From the NCBI RefSeq assembly GCF_000020685.1, contig NC_012528.1, forward strand, positions 248,001 to 312,000: a stretch of 64,000 nucleotides of DNA. The letters are read 5' to 3'. How positions within the stretch are numbered: the stretch's first letter is position 1; every line of letters starts with the position of its first letter. The translations under genes and the position numbers were made by a program. The notes under the pieces are model-generated. The model worked only from the letters and a program-made list of their open reading frames with translations. It ran no database searches and was not told the DNA's origin. This DNA comes from Deinococcus deserti VCD115 (GTDB taxonomy: Bacteria; Deinococcota; Deinococci; Deinococcales; Deinococcaceae). Positions 19,312 through 27,049 of the stretch are shown here, piece by piece.

Positions 19312-20565
19312 TTATTTGCCCTTCTGCGGTGCGTACCAGGAACCCAGGTTTTTCTGGACCAGGTCGGCCGCAGCTTTCGGGGTCATACTGCCGTTCAGAA
19401 GCTGCGCACTGACGTTCCAGAGGTCGTTCTCATTGTTCGGATTGGCGTTGCGCGAGAGGATCTGATACGACGAGCGGAAGCTCTTGGCGCACTGGGTACG
19501 CCACTTCAGGAACTCCTGTGCAACCGGGTCCTTGACGGTGTACTTCACGTTTGCCAGCGGAAAGAAGCCCGGCAGCGCGTTGGCATACAGGGTCGCAAAA
19601 GCGTCCGAAGCCACCCAGTTCAGGAATGTCTTGGCCGCCTCCTGGTTTTTGCTGGCGGCGTTGATGCCCATGCCGATATCGGGGTGGTCGTCAATCACGC
19701 ATTTCTTGCCATTGATGGAGTACGGAGCAAAGGCGCCCATCTCGAGCTTGGGATTCATCTGCCTGAAGGTGCCGATGTCCCAGCTCCCGGCCGGGTAGAT
19801 CACGCCACGTCCCTGAGCAAACAGGTTCTGTGCGTCCGGGTAGGCCAGGGCCTGGTAGCCGTTGGGCAGGTATGGCTTCCAGCTGGCCAGGGAGGTAAAG
19901 GCCTGCAGAAATCCGCCTTTGTTGTACTGAGCGGTGCCGGAGATCAGTCCCTTGCGACCTTTCTCGCCGTCCCATGCTGTGGGACCGATGTTCTGATAGC
20001 CCACGGTCGCTGCTTCCCACTGGTCTTTGGTCCCCATCACCAGTGGAGCGTACTTGCCATTCGCTTTAATTTTGGCCAGCGTGCTGAGAAAAGCAGCCTC
20101 GGTTTTTGGAACGCTCAGGCCCAGCTCCCTGAACAGGGCCTTGTTATAGATGAATCCGTGAATGACAGACGCCATGGGGACACAGAAGGTGGTCTTGCCA
20201 TCATCGGTGGACCACGCCGCCTTGGCGACCGGATCAAAGTTATTCAGGCCTTTCAGGCCGTTGAGGCTGATGACCTGTTTGGCCTTGTAAAGGTCAAGAC
20301 TCTTGTCGAAAGGCCGGCAGGTGATCAGGTCTCCGGCCGTGCCGGCTTTGAGTTTTGCATCAAGGACAGCGTTGTATTCGGCGGGCGCACTGGGGGCAAA
20401 AACCACCTGAATGTTCGGGTGAGCTTTCTGGAATGCTGGAATGATGCTGTCGCGCCAGACCTTGAGGTCGTCGTTGCGCCAGCTTTCGATGGTGAGAGTG
20501 GTTTTCTGTGCCCCTGCCAGACTGGCCAGCAACAGTAGCGAAAGTGAAAAGCCCAGGCGTTTCAT
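19312..20565 (-). CDS. Extracellular solute-binding protein of a sugar ABC importer (family 1)
   Basis: 417 residues from the ATG at 20565, which has a strong GAGGAGG site. The signal peptide is KRLGFSLSLLLLASLAGA. The mature protein begins TTLTIESWRNDDLKVW, the usual start of MalE/UgpB-like proteins, and contains FQKAHPNIQVVFAP and GLISGTAQYNKGG. It binds a sugar or sugar derivative outside the membrane. It is first in an operon followed by MalF and MalG permeases and two Gfo/Idh/MocA dehydrogenases. No regulator gene is adjacent; the upstream 120 bp should contain the promoter. Confidence 0.9.
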   Translation of the reverse strand: MKRLGFSLSLLLLASLAGAQKTTLTIESWRNDDLKVWRDSIIPAFQKAHPNIQVVFAPSAPAEYNAVLDAKLKAGTAGDLITCRPFDKSLDLYKAKQVISLNGLKGLNNFDPVAKAAWSTDDGKTTFCVPMASVIHGFIYNKALFRELGLSVPKTEAAFLSTLAKIKANGKYAPLVMGTKDQWEAATVGYQNIGPTAWDGEKGRKGLISGTAQYNKGGFLQAFTSLASWKPYLPNGYQALAYPDAQNLFAQGRGVIYPAGSWDIGTFRQMNPKLEMGAFAPYSINGKKCVIDDHPDIGMGINAASKNQEAAKTFLNWVASDAFATLYANALPGFFPLANVKYTVKDPVAQEFLKWRTQCAKSFRSSYQILSRNANPNNENDLWNVSAQLLNGSMTPKAAADLVQKNLGSWYAPQKGK

Positions 20566-20689
20566 CGAAACCTCCTCAATCCATGTACCGAAGGAGCGCG
20601 CTGGCCCCAAGTGCAAACGAAAACTCAGATGTGTTGTGGTTCGTCTACAGGTATACTCCCGGATTTAGTGCTGGTCAACAATCACGCTG

Positions 20690-20850
20690 GCCAGCAGCCA
20701 ATGAACTGCGGTCAGGAAGAGATATCAGAGGGATTGTTGGGAACAAGGTGGCCAAGCCTCTTGGCGCAATTGGAAGCCATCGTCAGTCCTCCCGTGCCGT
20801 GCAAAGAAGGAATTGTTGACTCGATGCAGCCTCTAGGTCAGACCTTCATA
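20690..20850 (+). mobile_element. Remnant of an IS982-like transposase gene
   Basis: The plus strand encodes LEAIVSPPVPCKEGIVDSM, closely matching LEALVSPPLPCTEVVVDSM of the intact transposase at 21666-22439; DNA similarity is obvious over about 90 bases from 20748. It lacks ends and the rest of the gene, is in opposite orientation to the intact copy, and is interrupted by mutations. It is an old, unrelated insertion of the same family. Confidence 0.65.
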
Positions 20851-21004
20851 ACATCTGCTGCAATCCGTAAAAAAGTTAGGAGTTCGACGAATCGGCATAA
20901 GGGTTCAGACGAACTGATCTATCCCCTGGAAGTGCTTGGCCTCGGCGTCTGCTCGTGTCTCACTTCACTGAAACCTCCTGAGCCGCTTATGAAACACTGT
21001 TCAC

Positions 21005-21481
21005 ATGACGACCATAACCGGCCGGGTAGGGGGCCGCTCTCAGGGCTATGACGTGAACCTCGGCGGAACTCCTACCGAGCTTAAGGGGCGGGTTGGCGGT
21101 GTGCATATTGGCCGTGATCTGGTCCTTCAGATCACGAGAACCCAGGTGAGAGGACGGCTCGGTGGCCCGACGATTGGTCACGACGTCAATCTGGCACTGG
21201 GCAATCACACCCTGTCCGGCCGCTTGGGAGGCGGAATCCTGGGCAGGAACGTCGACCTGACAGCCAGCGGCAGCAGTGTCGCCGGGCGTTGCGGCGGACT
21301 TATGAGTGGCTTTGATGTGATGCTGACGATCACCGCAGATGGGGTGAAAGGACGGCTGGGCGGAGCGAGGATTGGCGCGGACGTCAGCCTCACGGGCGAC
21401 GCGCCACCCCTGCTGATGGCCCTCGCCGCGACGTTGGCGTACGACAGCCTGGTGGAGGACTCGACCGCCACCGGCGGGTAG
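21005..21481 (+). CDS. Protein made of six tandem 22-residue repeats (unknown family)
   Basis: 158 residues. Residues 4-135 are six consecutive units of exactly 22 residues with the pattern [IVL]xGR[VLC]GGxxxGx[DN][VL]xLxxxxxx; examples are VKGRLGGARIGADVSLTGDA and LSGRLGGGILGRNVDLTASG. After the repeats is a short hydrophobic tail (LLMALAATLAYDSLVED). There is no signal peptide and no membrane span. Regular repeats with GG turns and alternating hydrophobics predict a beta-solenoid or another closed beta structure, possibly self-assembling. The units differ in DNA sequence, so the gene is old and under protein-level selection. I do not recognise the family. No clear ribosome site precedes the ATG. 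It sits between IS debris on both sides. Confidence 0.75.
   Translation: MTTITGRVGGRSQGYDVNLGGTPTELKGRVGGVHIGRDLVLQITRTQVRGRLGGPTIGHDVNLALGNHTLSGRLGGGILGRNVDLTASGSSVAGRCGGLMSGFDVMLTITADGVKGRLGGARIGADVSLTGDAPPLLMALAATLAYDSLVEDSTATGG
21014..21409 (+). repeat. Six in-frame 66-bp coding repeats
   Basis: Units start at 21014, 21080, 21146, 21212, 21278 and 21344, each encoding 22 residues with GR[VL/C]GG at residues 3-7 and a D/N-hydrophobic pair at 13-14. There are no insertions or deletions between units. Confidence 0.85.
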
Positions 21482-21658
21482 TGATTTTCACACGACGCCC
21501 CGAAATTGAAGAGGGGAAAATAGCGATACAGACAGGCGCGGTCCTTGCGGCCAGTGAGAAGAGAATGACTGGCGCTTTTGAGACTATCTGGCCTGTTCCG
21601 CCCGCGCGCGGATAGTTTCAAGGTCCTCTTCGATCAGCAGGTCACCGTCGCGGTATAC

Positions 21659-22503
21659 ACCCCGTTTAGGGTTGCATGAGGTTGTGGGCGAGTATCGCCA
21701 GGACGACGCGGAAGCGCAATGAGGTTAGGGTTTTGGTTTGCACAGAGCGGATCTGAGACTCGACCAATTGAGAAAACACGGTCTCGATGCGTTTGCGTAA
21801 TCTCGGGTGGCGGTTTTCCCGCCACCCGGTGTCGTAGCGCGTGTTTTTCTTGGGTGGGTAGATGAACCCCAGCGCGCAGTACCCCTTATCCCCGATTATT
21901 TGGGGTCCAGCGAAGTCTACCCAGCGTCGGTTAAGCTCGTAGGCGACGGTCGTGTCGTGCAGGTTGGCTGGTCGGATGAGGTACTGCATCACCTGGCCAG
22001 CGGGTGAGACCCAGGCGTGGAGTTTGAAGCCGAAGAAATCGCCCTGGGTCCCGAAACCCCACCGCGCACCAGGAAATGCGCAGCGTTTCCCTCGTTTCGG
22101 ACGACACACTGGCAGTGGCATTGAGTCCACCACAACTTCTGTACAGGGCAAAGGTGGACTGACGAGAGCCTCAAGATGCTCCAGGAGACGTTGGCCGCGT
22201 GTGAACGCCTGGGTGTAACTGGGAAGGTTCGGACGATCTTCGCCCAGGATGTTCCACCAGATAGACGGGTACGGATGTTTGAAGACATACCGCGACAGGA
22301 GAAGCGCGACGAGGAACGCATCTGTCACCTTCTGGTGTCGGCAACTCTTCTGGTCGCTGAAATGCTTTCTGCCCCAACGCCAGAGGGTGCGGATAACGCG
22401 ACGACGGCCTAAACTGTGGTGGAGTCGGTATCTAGCCATACCGACTCCATTTTTATCGACCTACAGGTGATGCAGCTGCGCTGATTCAGGCCCTAAACAG
22501 GGT
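21659..22503 (-). mobile_element. IS982-like insertion sequence, 845 bp, apparently complete
   Basis: The ends are ACCCCGTTTAGGG (21659-21671) and the complement of ACCCTGTTTAGGG (22491-22503), 13-bp inverted repeats with 12 matches. One transposase gene fills the element. Flanks read TAC at the left junction and TAC at the right, a possible 3-bp target duplication; longer duplications are not evident. The element lies inside a nadV pseudogene. Confidence 0.8.
21666..22439 (-). CDS. IS982-like DDE transposase
   Basis: 257 residues, full-length for a compact DDE transposase. The catalytic triad candidates are Asp in VVVDSMPLPV, Asp in IIGDKGY and Glu in RKRIETVFSQL. GFKLHAWVSPAGQVM and the closing VVLAILAHNLMQP are typical of IS982 members. 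The ATG at 22439 follows a GGAG site. It appears intact, so the element may still be mobile. The family assignment rests on motif pattern and size; IS5-like groups are a less likely alternative. Confidence 0.85.
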   Translation of the reverse strand: MARYRLHHSLGRRRVIRTLWRWGRKHFSDQKSCRHQKVTDAFLVALLLSRYVFKHPYPSIWWNILGEDRPNLPSYTQAFTRGQRLLEHLEALVSPPLPCTEVVVDSMPLPVCRPKRGKRCAFPGARWGFGTQGDFFGFKLHAWVSPAGQVMQYLIRPANLHDTTVAYELNRRWVDFAGPQIIGDKGYCALGFIYPPKKNTRYDTGWRENRHPRLRKRIETVFSQLVESQIRSVQTKTLTSLRFRVVLAILAHNLMQP

Positions 22504-22767
22504 TACAAGGGCGCATCGCGGAGCCAGGAAAATCCGTTTCGAAGGTCTGGTATTGCCTGGTGACGTACCGTTCCTGTTCGAGTGTTACATCCAGAACGCC
22601 ATCCTTGCTGCGTTTTCCGGGGTCGGTGACAGGGTCTTTCTACACCCCAATGAACGTCCCGTCGCTGAACAGCTCGGCAGAAAGTTTATACGCCACGCGC
22701 TGCGTGTCGCGGTCTACCTGCTGAAGCAGTGCGCCGCCCATGCCGAACGCGACGTTGGGCGGGCCAA

Positions 22768-22893
22768 GGGGTAGCTGTCTGCAACGCGCACCCGGACCTC
22801 CGGCGCGTTGCAGACGAAGTCACGGGAAGCAACGATGAAGAGGGCGTGGCGCAGGTCATCGAACGTCTACTGCTCTCCAGCAGGAGGGTCTGA
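22768..22893 (+). pseudogene. C-terminal fragment of a HAD-family (Cof-type) hydrolase
   Basis: The plus strand encodes VAVCNAHPDLRRVADEVTG then SNDEEGVAQVIERLLL and a TGA at 22891-22893. This is the characteristic end of HAD-IIB/Cof-type phosphatases (motif IV region followed by DExTGSNDExGVAxxIE). No start or upstream domain exists: directly left, at about 22770, the sequence belongs to the nadV remnant on the other strand. The two gene fragments meet head-on at a deletion or rearrangement junction. Confidence 0.7.
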
Positions 22894-22903
22894 TACGGCA
22901 CGC

Positions 22904-23110
22904 TCAACTGCCTCTCTGTCGGTGAATGCCGTAAATCCGGCTGGCCTGGTGGTAAGGCACCAGCACCTCGTGGGCTGTCTTCCCTAGGGCCTTGCGTGCG
23001 ACATACAGCTCATCCTCGGCAGCTTCTGGATAGTTGTCCTGGACGATATGCCTCAGAACCTTCTCAAGCGACGCTTCCCCGACCTTCAGCAGGTACGAGA
23101 AGCTCGGCAT
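22904..23110 (-). CDS. Small hypothetical protein, possibly a remnant
   Basis: 68 residues with protein-like composition and codon use (LEKVLRHIVQDNYPEAAEDE; ARKALGKTAHEVLVPYHQ). No membrane span, no known motif and no evident ribosome site before the ATG at 23110. It lies in a scar region beside two gene fragments, so it may be part of a larger lost gene. I do not recognise it. Confidence 0.35.
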   Translation of the reverse strand: MPSFSYLLKVGEASLEKVLRHIVQDNYPEAAEDELYVARKALGKTAHEVLVPYHQASRIYGIHRQRGS

Positions 23111-23241
23111 GTTCCAGGTGTGCCACGCTGTGCCGAACAGGTCCGAGGATTCCGGCAGGAGAGACTTCGCATCGGCGTGACCCAGCCACGCGCGTTAAGT
23201 CCCGCGCCGTACATGTGCTGGTGAGTGGAACCTAGGCAGAG

Positions 23242-23290
23242 AGGGCGTTGCACCCGGCGTGCCGTGAGGCTCCACCGGGTGCAACGCCCT
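23242..23290 (-). terminator. Strong terminator hairpin after the BMP-family gene
   Basis: A perfect 16-bp stem, AGGGCGTTGCACCCGG (23242-23257) and its complement (23275-23290), with a 17-nt loop, begins 25 bases beyond the stop of the minus-strand gene at 23315. Confidence 0.7.
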
Positions 23291-23314
23291 GTTCTGGAAT
23301 AAATCAGGCGGGAA

Positions 23315-24418
23315 TTATTCCTTGGGCACCTTGATGGTTCCGTTGAGAATCAGGCGTTGCACGGTCTGGAGCTGCTTCTGAAGAGTAGCGGGCACCAGAG
23401 CGCGGTTGTAGCTGTCCAGGGCATATTCGACGCCGTCGTTTTCCAGGCTGAAGTTGCGGTCGCCTTTGCGCCAGGGCTCGCCGTGCACCATGTCACGGAT
23501 CTGGGCATAGACCGCGTTGTCCACACGCTTGACCATACTGGTCAGGCCATGGTTCAGGGTTTTACTCTTGGTATCGGTGTCTCCCAGGTGGTTCTGGTTA
23601 CTGTCTACCCCGATAAAGAACATTGGGCGGGTGTCGCCGGCGCAGGCAGCCTTGTACCCGGCGCTTTTGGCAACGCCGGCGTACTGGTTGTGCTTGAAGG
23701 CCAGGTCTTTGGGCAGGTCGGTGCGCTTGAGGCACTGGGTCTTGTTGACGTAGTCGATGACGCCTTTACCGCTGCCGCCGGCCGCGGCGAAGATAATGTC
23801 GGCACCCTGGGCTTTCATGCTGCCCGCGATGGTTTTGGCCTTGGCGGGGTTGTTCCAGGCAGCGGGCGTATCACCCACATACTGAACCAGCACCTTGCAG
23901 TCGGGGCAGCTGAACTTCACGCCGGCTTTGAACCCTGCTTCGAATTTCTTGATGACTGGAACGTTCATGCCTCCGACAAATCCGACCACGCCGGTGCTGC
24001 TGGTGCGCGCGGCAAGGTAGCCGACCAGAAAGCTGCCTTCCTGCTCACGGAAACGCAGTCCAGTGGTGTTGTCTCCCTCGGGCAGATCGTCCACCACGGC
24101 AAAGTTGCTCTTGGGGTAGGCCTTGGCGGCAGCGGTAATGCCAGCATTGGCAACAAAACCCACGCCAATAATCAGGTTTTTGCCTGCCTTGCTAAACTTG
24201 TTGATGCCTGGGTTCAAGTCGCCATTCTTGGCAGGCTCGAAGATTTCAATGTCCACGCCAAAGTCGCGCTTGGCACGAAGTGCACCTTCGTATGCGGCCT
24301 GATTGAAACTGCGATCGTTTTTGCCGCCGGCGTCAAGAACAAGGCCGACAGTGACTTGACTTTGTGCGTCGGCAAGACTAAGTGCCATAAAGCAAACAAG
24401 CATCATACTTTTTTTCAT
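23315..24418 (-). CDS. BMP-family (PnrA-like) nucleoside-type ABC substrate-binding protein
   Basis: 367 residues. The signal peptide is MKKSMMLVCFMALSLADA. The mature part has the BMP hallmarks: VGLVLDAGGKNDRSFNQAAY (nucleoside-binding loop with Asp and Ser-Phe-Asn), FAVVDDLPEGDNTTGLRFRE, GFVGGMNVPVIKKFEAGF and ADIIFAAAGGSGKGVIDYV. BMP proteins bind purine nucleosides or related ligands for ABC import. No permease or ATPase gene is adjacent; the gene is monocistronic, with a strong terminator after it. The upstream region (24419-24480) is AT-rich and holds TATTAT-like sequences that may be its promoter; no Shine-Dalgarno site precedes the ATG. Confidence 0.9.
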   Translation of the reverse strand: MKKSMMLVCFMALSLADAQSQVTVGLVLDAGGKNDRSFNQAAYEGALRAKRDFGVDIEIFEPAKNGDLNPGINKFSKAGKNLIIGVGFVANAGITAAAKAYPKSNFAVVDDLPEGDNTTGLRFREQEGSFLVGYLAARTSSTGVVGFVGGMNVPVIKKFEAGFKAGVKFSCPDCKVLVQYVGDTPAAWNNPAKAKTIAGSMKAQGADIIFAAAGGSGKGVIDYVNKTQCLKRTDLPKDLAFKHNQYAGVAKSAGYKAACAGDTRPMFFIGVDSNQNHLGDTDTKSKTLNHGLTSMVKRVDNAVYAQIRDMVHGEPWRKGDRNFSLENDGVEYALDSYNRALVPATLQKQLQTVQRLILNGTIKVPKE

Positions 24419-25256
24419 ACATTTCAGTTTATTAATAATAGTGTCACATTTAACTTACTGGTCATATGTTCAACCCATCACCCTCGACAGGGTGTTGGGT
24501 CATTCAACAACAAAGGCACCACTGCCATTCTATCAGTGGATCTTTATTATTTATAAGTTTGTCTTGTTTCCATCACGAACCTGTAGAAATGCGTTTAAAG
24601 GCGTCATGTTCGAACAGTTCAATCCGGACCTGCACTCTACGCAGCAGCAACTTACGTTTCCATCACTCGCCTGGGCAGATACGCCTGGACGCTGTTATTG
24701 ATGCAGGAGCAGCCAGGGAAAAAGGCCCCTTACCTCCATCAGGTTGAAACGATCCTTACTTGACTGCTTGACCCAAAAGAAGCTGCCGTCCTCACCAATC
24801 GCAGCCGTAGAGTCCGGGGAAAGAAGTGTCGCGTCAGCTGACAGTGTCACCTCAGGTAAGGATAGCGCAGCGATACTCAAAAGCAGCACAATCATGATGC
24901 TCACGTCGGGGCCGATGAGACTCCCCAGTTTCATCTTGGTCATGAGTCGATGAAAAAGTGATTCAGACTGGTGTACCTCCAGCAAAGAAAATCGGAGCTG
25001 AAACACCATAGAACGGCGTCAATAATCAGCCGCCTTAACATGGCGTCGCTGCACCTCATCACCACACCATGGAAAGTGGTGGACAGGCGCAAACTCTGGC
25101 CGACCTACCAGAAAGAAAGCGCCTGACGACAAACGTTGACGAACGCGTGACCCACCTGACGACGTAGTCGGAATATCACGCGGCCATGCCCTGAAGGTAC
25201 GTCCATCAGGGCAATGATCGAATATCACTCATGGGAGCGCACGGCACGAGTCACGT
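24419..25256. other. Gene-poor stretch with one doubtful small frame
   Basis: The minus-strand frame 24695-25009 (104 residues) has one hydrophobic segment (VSIMIVLLLSIAALSLPEVT) followed by a short polar tail; it could be a truncated membrane-anchored protein, but no ribosome site is visible and I would not call it a gene. Nothing else is recognisable. Confidence 0.35.
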
Positions 25257-25258
25257 AA

Positions 25259-25285
25259 GCAGCCCGCTGGTGACATGCGGGCTGC
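25259..25285 (-). terminator. Terminator hairpin after the DUF945 gene
   Basis: A perfect 9-bp stem GCAGCCCGC (25259-25267) / GCGGGCTGC (25277-25285) with a 9-nt loop, 23 bases past the stop of the minus-strand gene. Confidence 0.6.
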
Positions 25286-25307
25286 ACTCTGCACTCCGGG
25301 CAGAGGG

Positions 25308-26588
25308 TTACTGAAGAGGTTGACCGTTGACCATCAGGCCATGCTCACTGAGCGAGACGTCCGTGACGATCCGGCTTCCTTCTTTGATAAGCATGCCGCT
25401 CTTCTCGCCCATGTTGATCAGTTCAGGGGCCATTTCCGGGCTGGGCGCAACCGTACTCAGCAGGTCAATAAGGGCGGCCCTTTCCGCCTCGCCGTGCACT
25501 TTGACGTGCAGAAGGCCCATCAACAGTTCAGGATTTTCGCTCACACGCGTCCAGTCTGTGCCCGCAGGCGCCTTCATGCCGATCAGCCCGTTCAAGCGCA
25601 CTTCGTCCTGTCCAGTTCCCACGGAGAGCCGATCAAGAACCAGAGCGGGCTTGGCTCCTAGCATTTCGCTGACAATGCCGTCGATAGTGCGGTCACTCAG
25701 CGTCTTGCCACCGCGGGTCGCCTCATTGAGTTTGACCAGGGCGCTACGGTCAAGGTTCTTCAATGTGAGGTTGAGCTTGATGTCCTCAATGTCCTTTCCG
25801 CCAACAGTCAGGGCCTTGATACCGTAGGAGACCATGCTGTCGAACGTAGTGGCGCTTCCTCTGCTTTCGGTACGGACATTCAGCCCCTTCAAGGCGAAGT
25901 CAGCACCATCAGCACCACTGACCTTGAGTTCCGCCAGAGTGATGTTTCCCATACCATCACCGAGATTGTCAGCCGCTTGGGCAGCCTTCAGGTCCCACTG
26001 AACCCGGCCGAAGTTCATCCTCAGTTCCTCGCCCGTGACCTGCGCGCCGGGCCACTCCCCGGCCGTGAAAACCTGGTTGCCAGCAGCACGTACGGTCCCT
26101 CCGGCCGGCTGCCACGCCACCGTGGTGCCTTCATCGGTAAGGGTCCCTCCCGGCACTTTAAAGGTGGTCGTGCTGGTACCACCGAACTGGACAAGCGTGT
26201 TCAATTCGATTTTCTTGCCACCAAACGCTTTATCGAGTTGCGCCTGAAGGTCAGGCTCAAACAAAACGTTGGTGATGACAGTGGCCGCACCGAATCGTTT
26301 GCCTTGCGGAAAGGGTCCGCTATAAACCCGGCTGTTGAGCGTGATGACCAAAGGATCTTCGCTTTCAGGCAACACCGTGATAGTGGTGGTCTGCGTGCCT
26401 CCGAAGGCATTGCCCTGGAAGGGACCGCTGACAACCGTGGCCATGCCGGAATCATTCAGGGCTTTTTGCGTGCGGCTGAGCTGGGCCTGGATATCTTTCT
26501 GGGTCTGCTGACCGGCGACCGCGGCAATCCCAGCGCTACCAAGAAGTAGGGCTGCACTGATGGCGGCGATTTTTACAGGCTTTTTCAT
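25308..26588 (-). CDS. DUF945 (YdgA-like) secreted or periplasmic protein
   Basis: 426 residues from the ATG at 26588. AAGGA lies six bases upstream, whereas an ATG six bases earlier abuts the site. Signal-anchor segment: MKKPVKIAAISAALLLGSAG. The rest is rich in amphipathic beta strands and ends with SRIVTDVSLSEHGLMVNGQP, the familiar end of DUF945/YdgA proteins, which have a long repetitive beta structure. Known members are periplasmic proteins of unclear function. Gln-Thr-Gln-Lys-rich helix after the signal (QQTQKDIQAQLSRTQKAL) may form a short coiled coil. It is monocistronic. Confidence 0.8.
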   Translation of the reverse strand: MKKPVKIAAISAALLLGSAGIAAVAGQQTQKDIQAQLSRTQKALNDSGMATVVSGPFQGNAFGGTQTTTITVLPESEDPLVITLNSRVYSGPFPQGKRFGAATVITNVLFEPDLQAQLDKAFGGKKIELNTLVQFGGTSTTTFKVPGGTLTDEGTTVAWQPAGGTVRAAGNQVFTAGEWPGAQVTGEELRMNFGRVQWDLKAAQAADNLGDGMGNITLAELKVSGADGADFALKGLNVRTESRGSATTFDSMVSYGIKALTVGGKDIEDIKLNLTLKNLDRSALVKLNEATRGGKTLSDRTIDGIVSEMLGAKPALVLDRLSVGTGQDEVRLNGLIGMKAPAGTDWTRVSENPELLMGLLHVKVHGEAERAALIDLLSTVAPSPEMAPELINMGEKSGMLIKEGSRIVTDVSLSEHGLMVNGQPLQ

Positions 26589-27049
26589 CGTCATTCCTTC
26601 GTCAGCGTACGCGCCGTGGATGGCGCCGTCTAACGATGTTGGGGATGGGGCTTGGTGTAGCAAGCACTCACGGCTGGCTGGCAGCCGGCTCTGGTAGCCT
26701 GGCGCGCCTTGTGGTGACTGGCGAGGTCGGATATGTGGTGGTGTCTGGTCACCTCTATGAGGCGCCGCCCAGGTTTCGCGCGCATGCACGAGAGATGAAC
26801 GTGACTGTGTGGGACATCAGATTTTGATCCTCCATCCTGTGAAGCCGCTTCTTCTTGCTCTCTTCAATGGTGCGAATATGACCGCCGAACCAGTGATTCA
26901 GCAAGGGCAAAGATTGAATCTCTGAAAGGGGAGAACGTGTAATAAATACCTTTGGCGAAGGGTGGACTGATGGCAAACTTCCCCTTATTTGGGGTCAGAT
27001 GACATACGAAATGGGAGATGCAGTAGATGCCCGGAGTGTTTATCAAGCT
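26589..27049. other. Gene-free stretch
   Basis: A 461-bp gap upstream of the DUF945 gene. Short frames on both strands lack domains or ribosome sites. The right half (26830-27049) is less GC-rich. I see no repeat or strong hairpin. Confidence 0.35.

Larger units (their letters stand above)
21584..22772 (-). pseudogene. nadV: nadV (nicotinamide phosphoribosyltransferase) pseudogene, split by an IS
   Basis: Reading minus strand from 22772: PNVAFGMGGALLQQVDRDTQ, then KDPVTDPGKRSKDGVLDVTL, then beyond the IS, VYRDGDLLIEEDLETIRARA and a stop at 21584. These match in order the C-terminal part of NAMPT/NadV enzymes (FGxGGxLLQ, KDPVxDPxKRSKxG, then a short tail with xxEIR). NadV makes NMN from nicotinamide and PRPP. 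The copy is dead: only the C-terminal third remains, an in-frame TAG (22640-22642) precedes KDPV, the frames on the two sides of the IS do not join cleanly, and an IS982-like element sits at 21659-22503. The missing N-terminal two thirds ends at about 22772, where an unrelated fragment begins. Confidence 0.85.

Noticed and set aside
19264..20538. Long plus-strand open frame opposite the sugar-binding protein gene
   Set aside because: Mirror of a gene with signal peptide, ribosome site and family motifs; no ribosome site or domain of its own.
23357..24556. 399-codon plus-strand frame opposite the BMP-family gene
   Set aside because: Antisense shadow; the BMP gene has all family motifs and a matching terminator.
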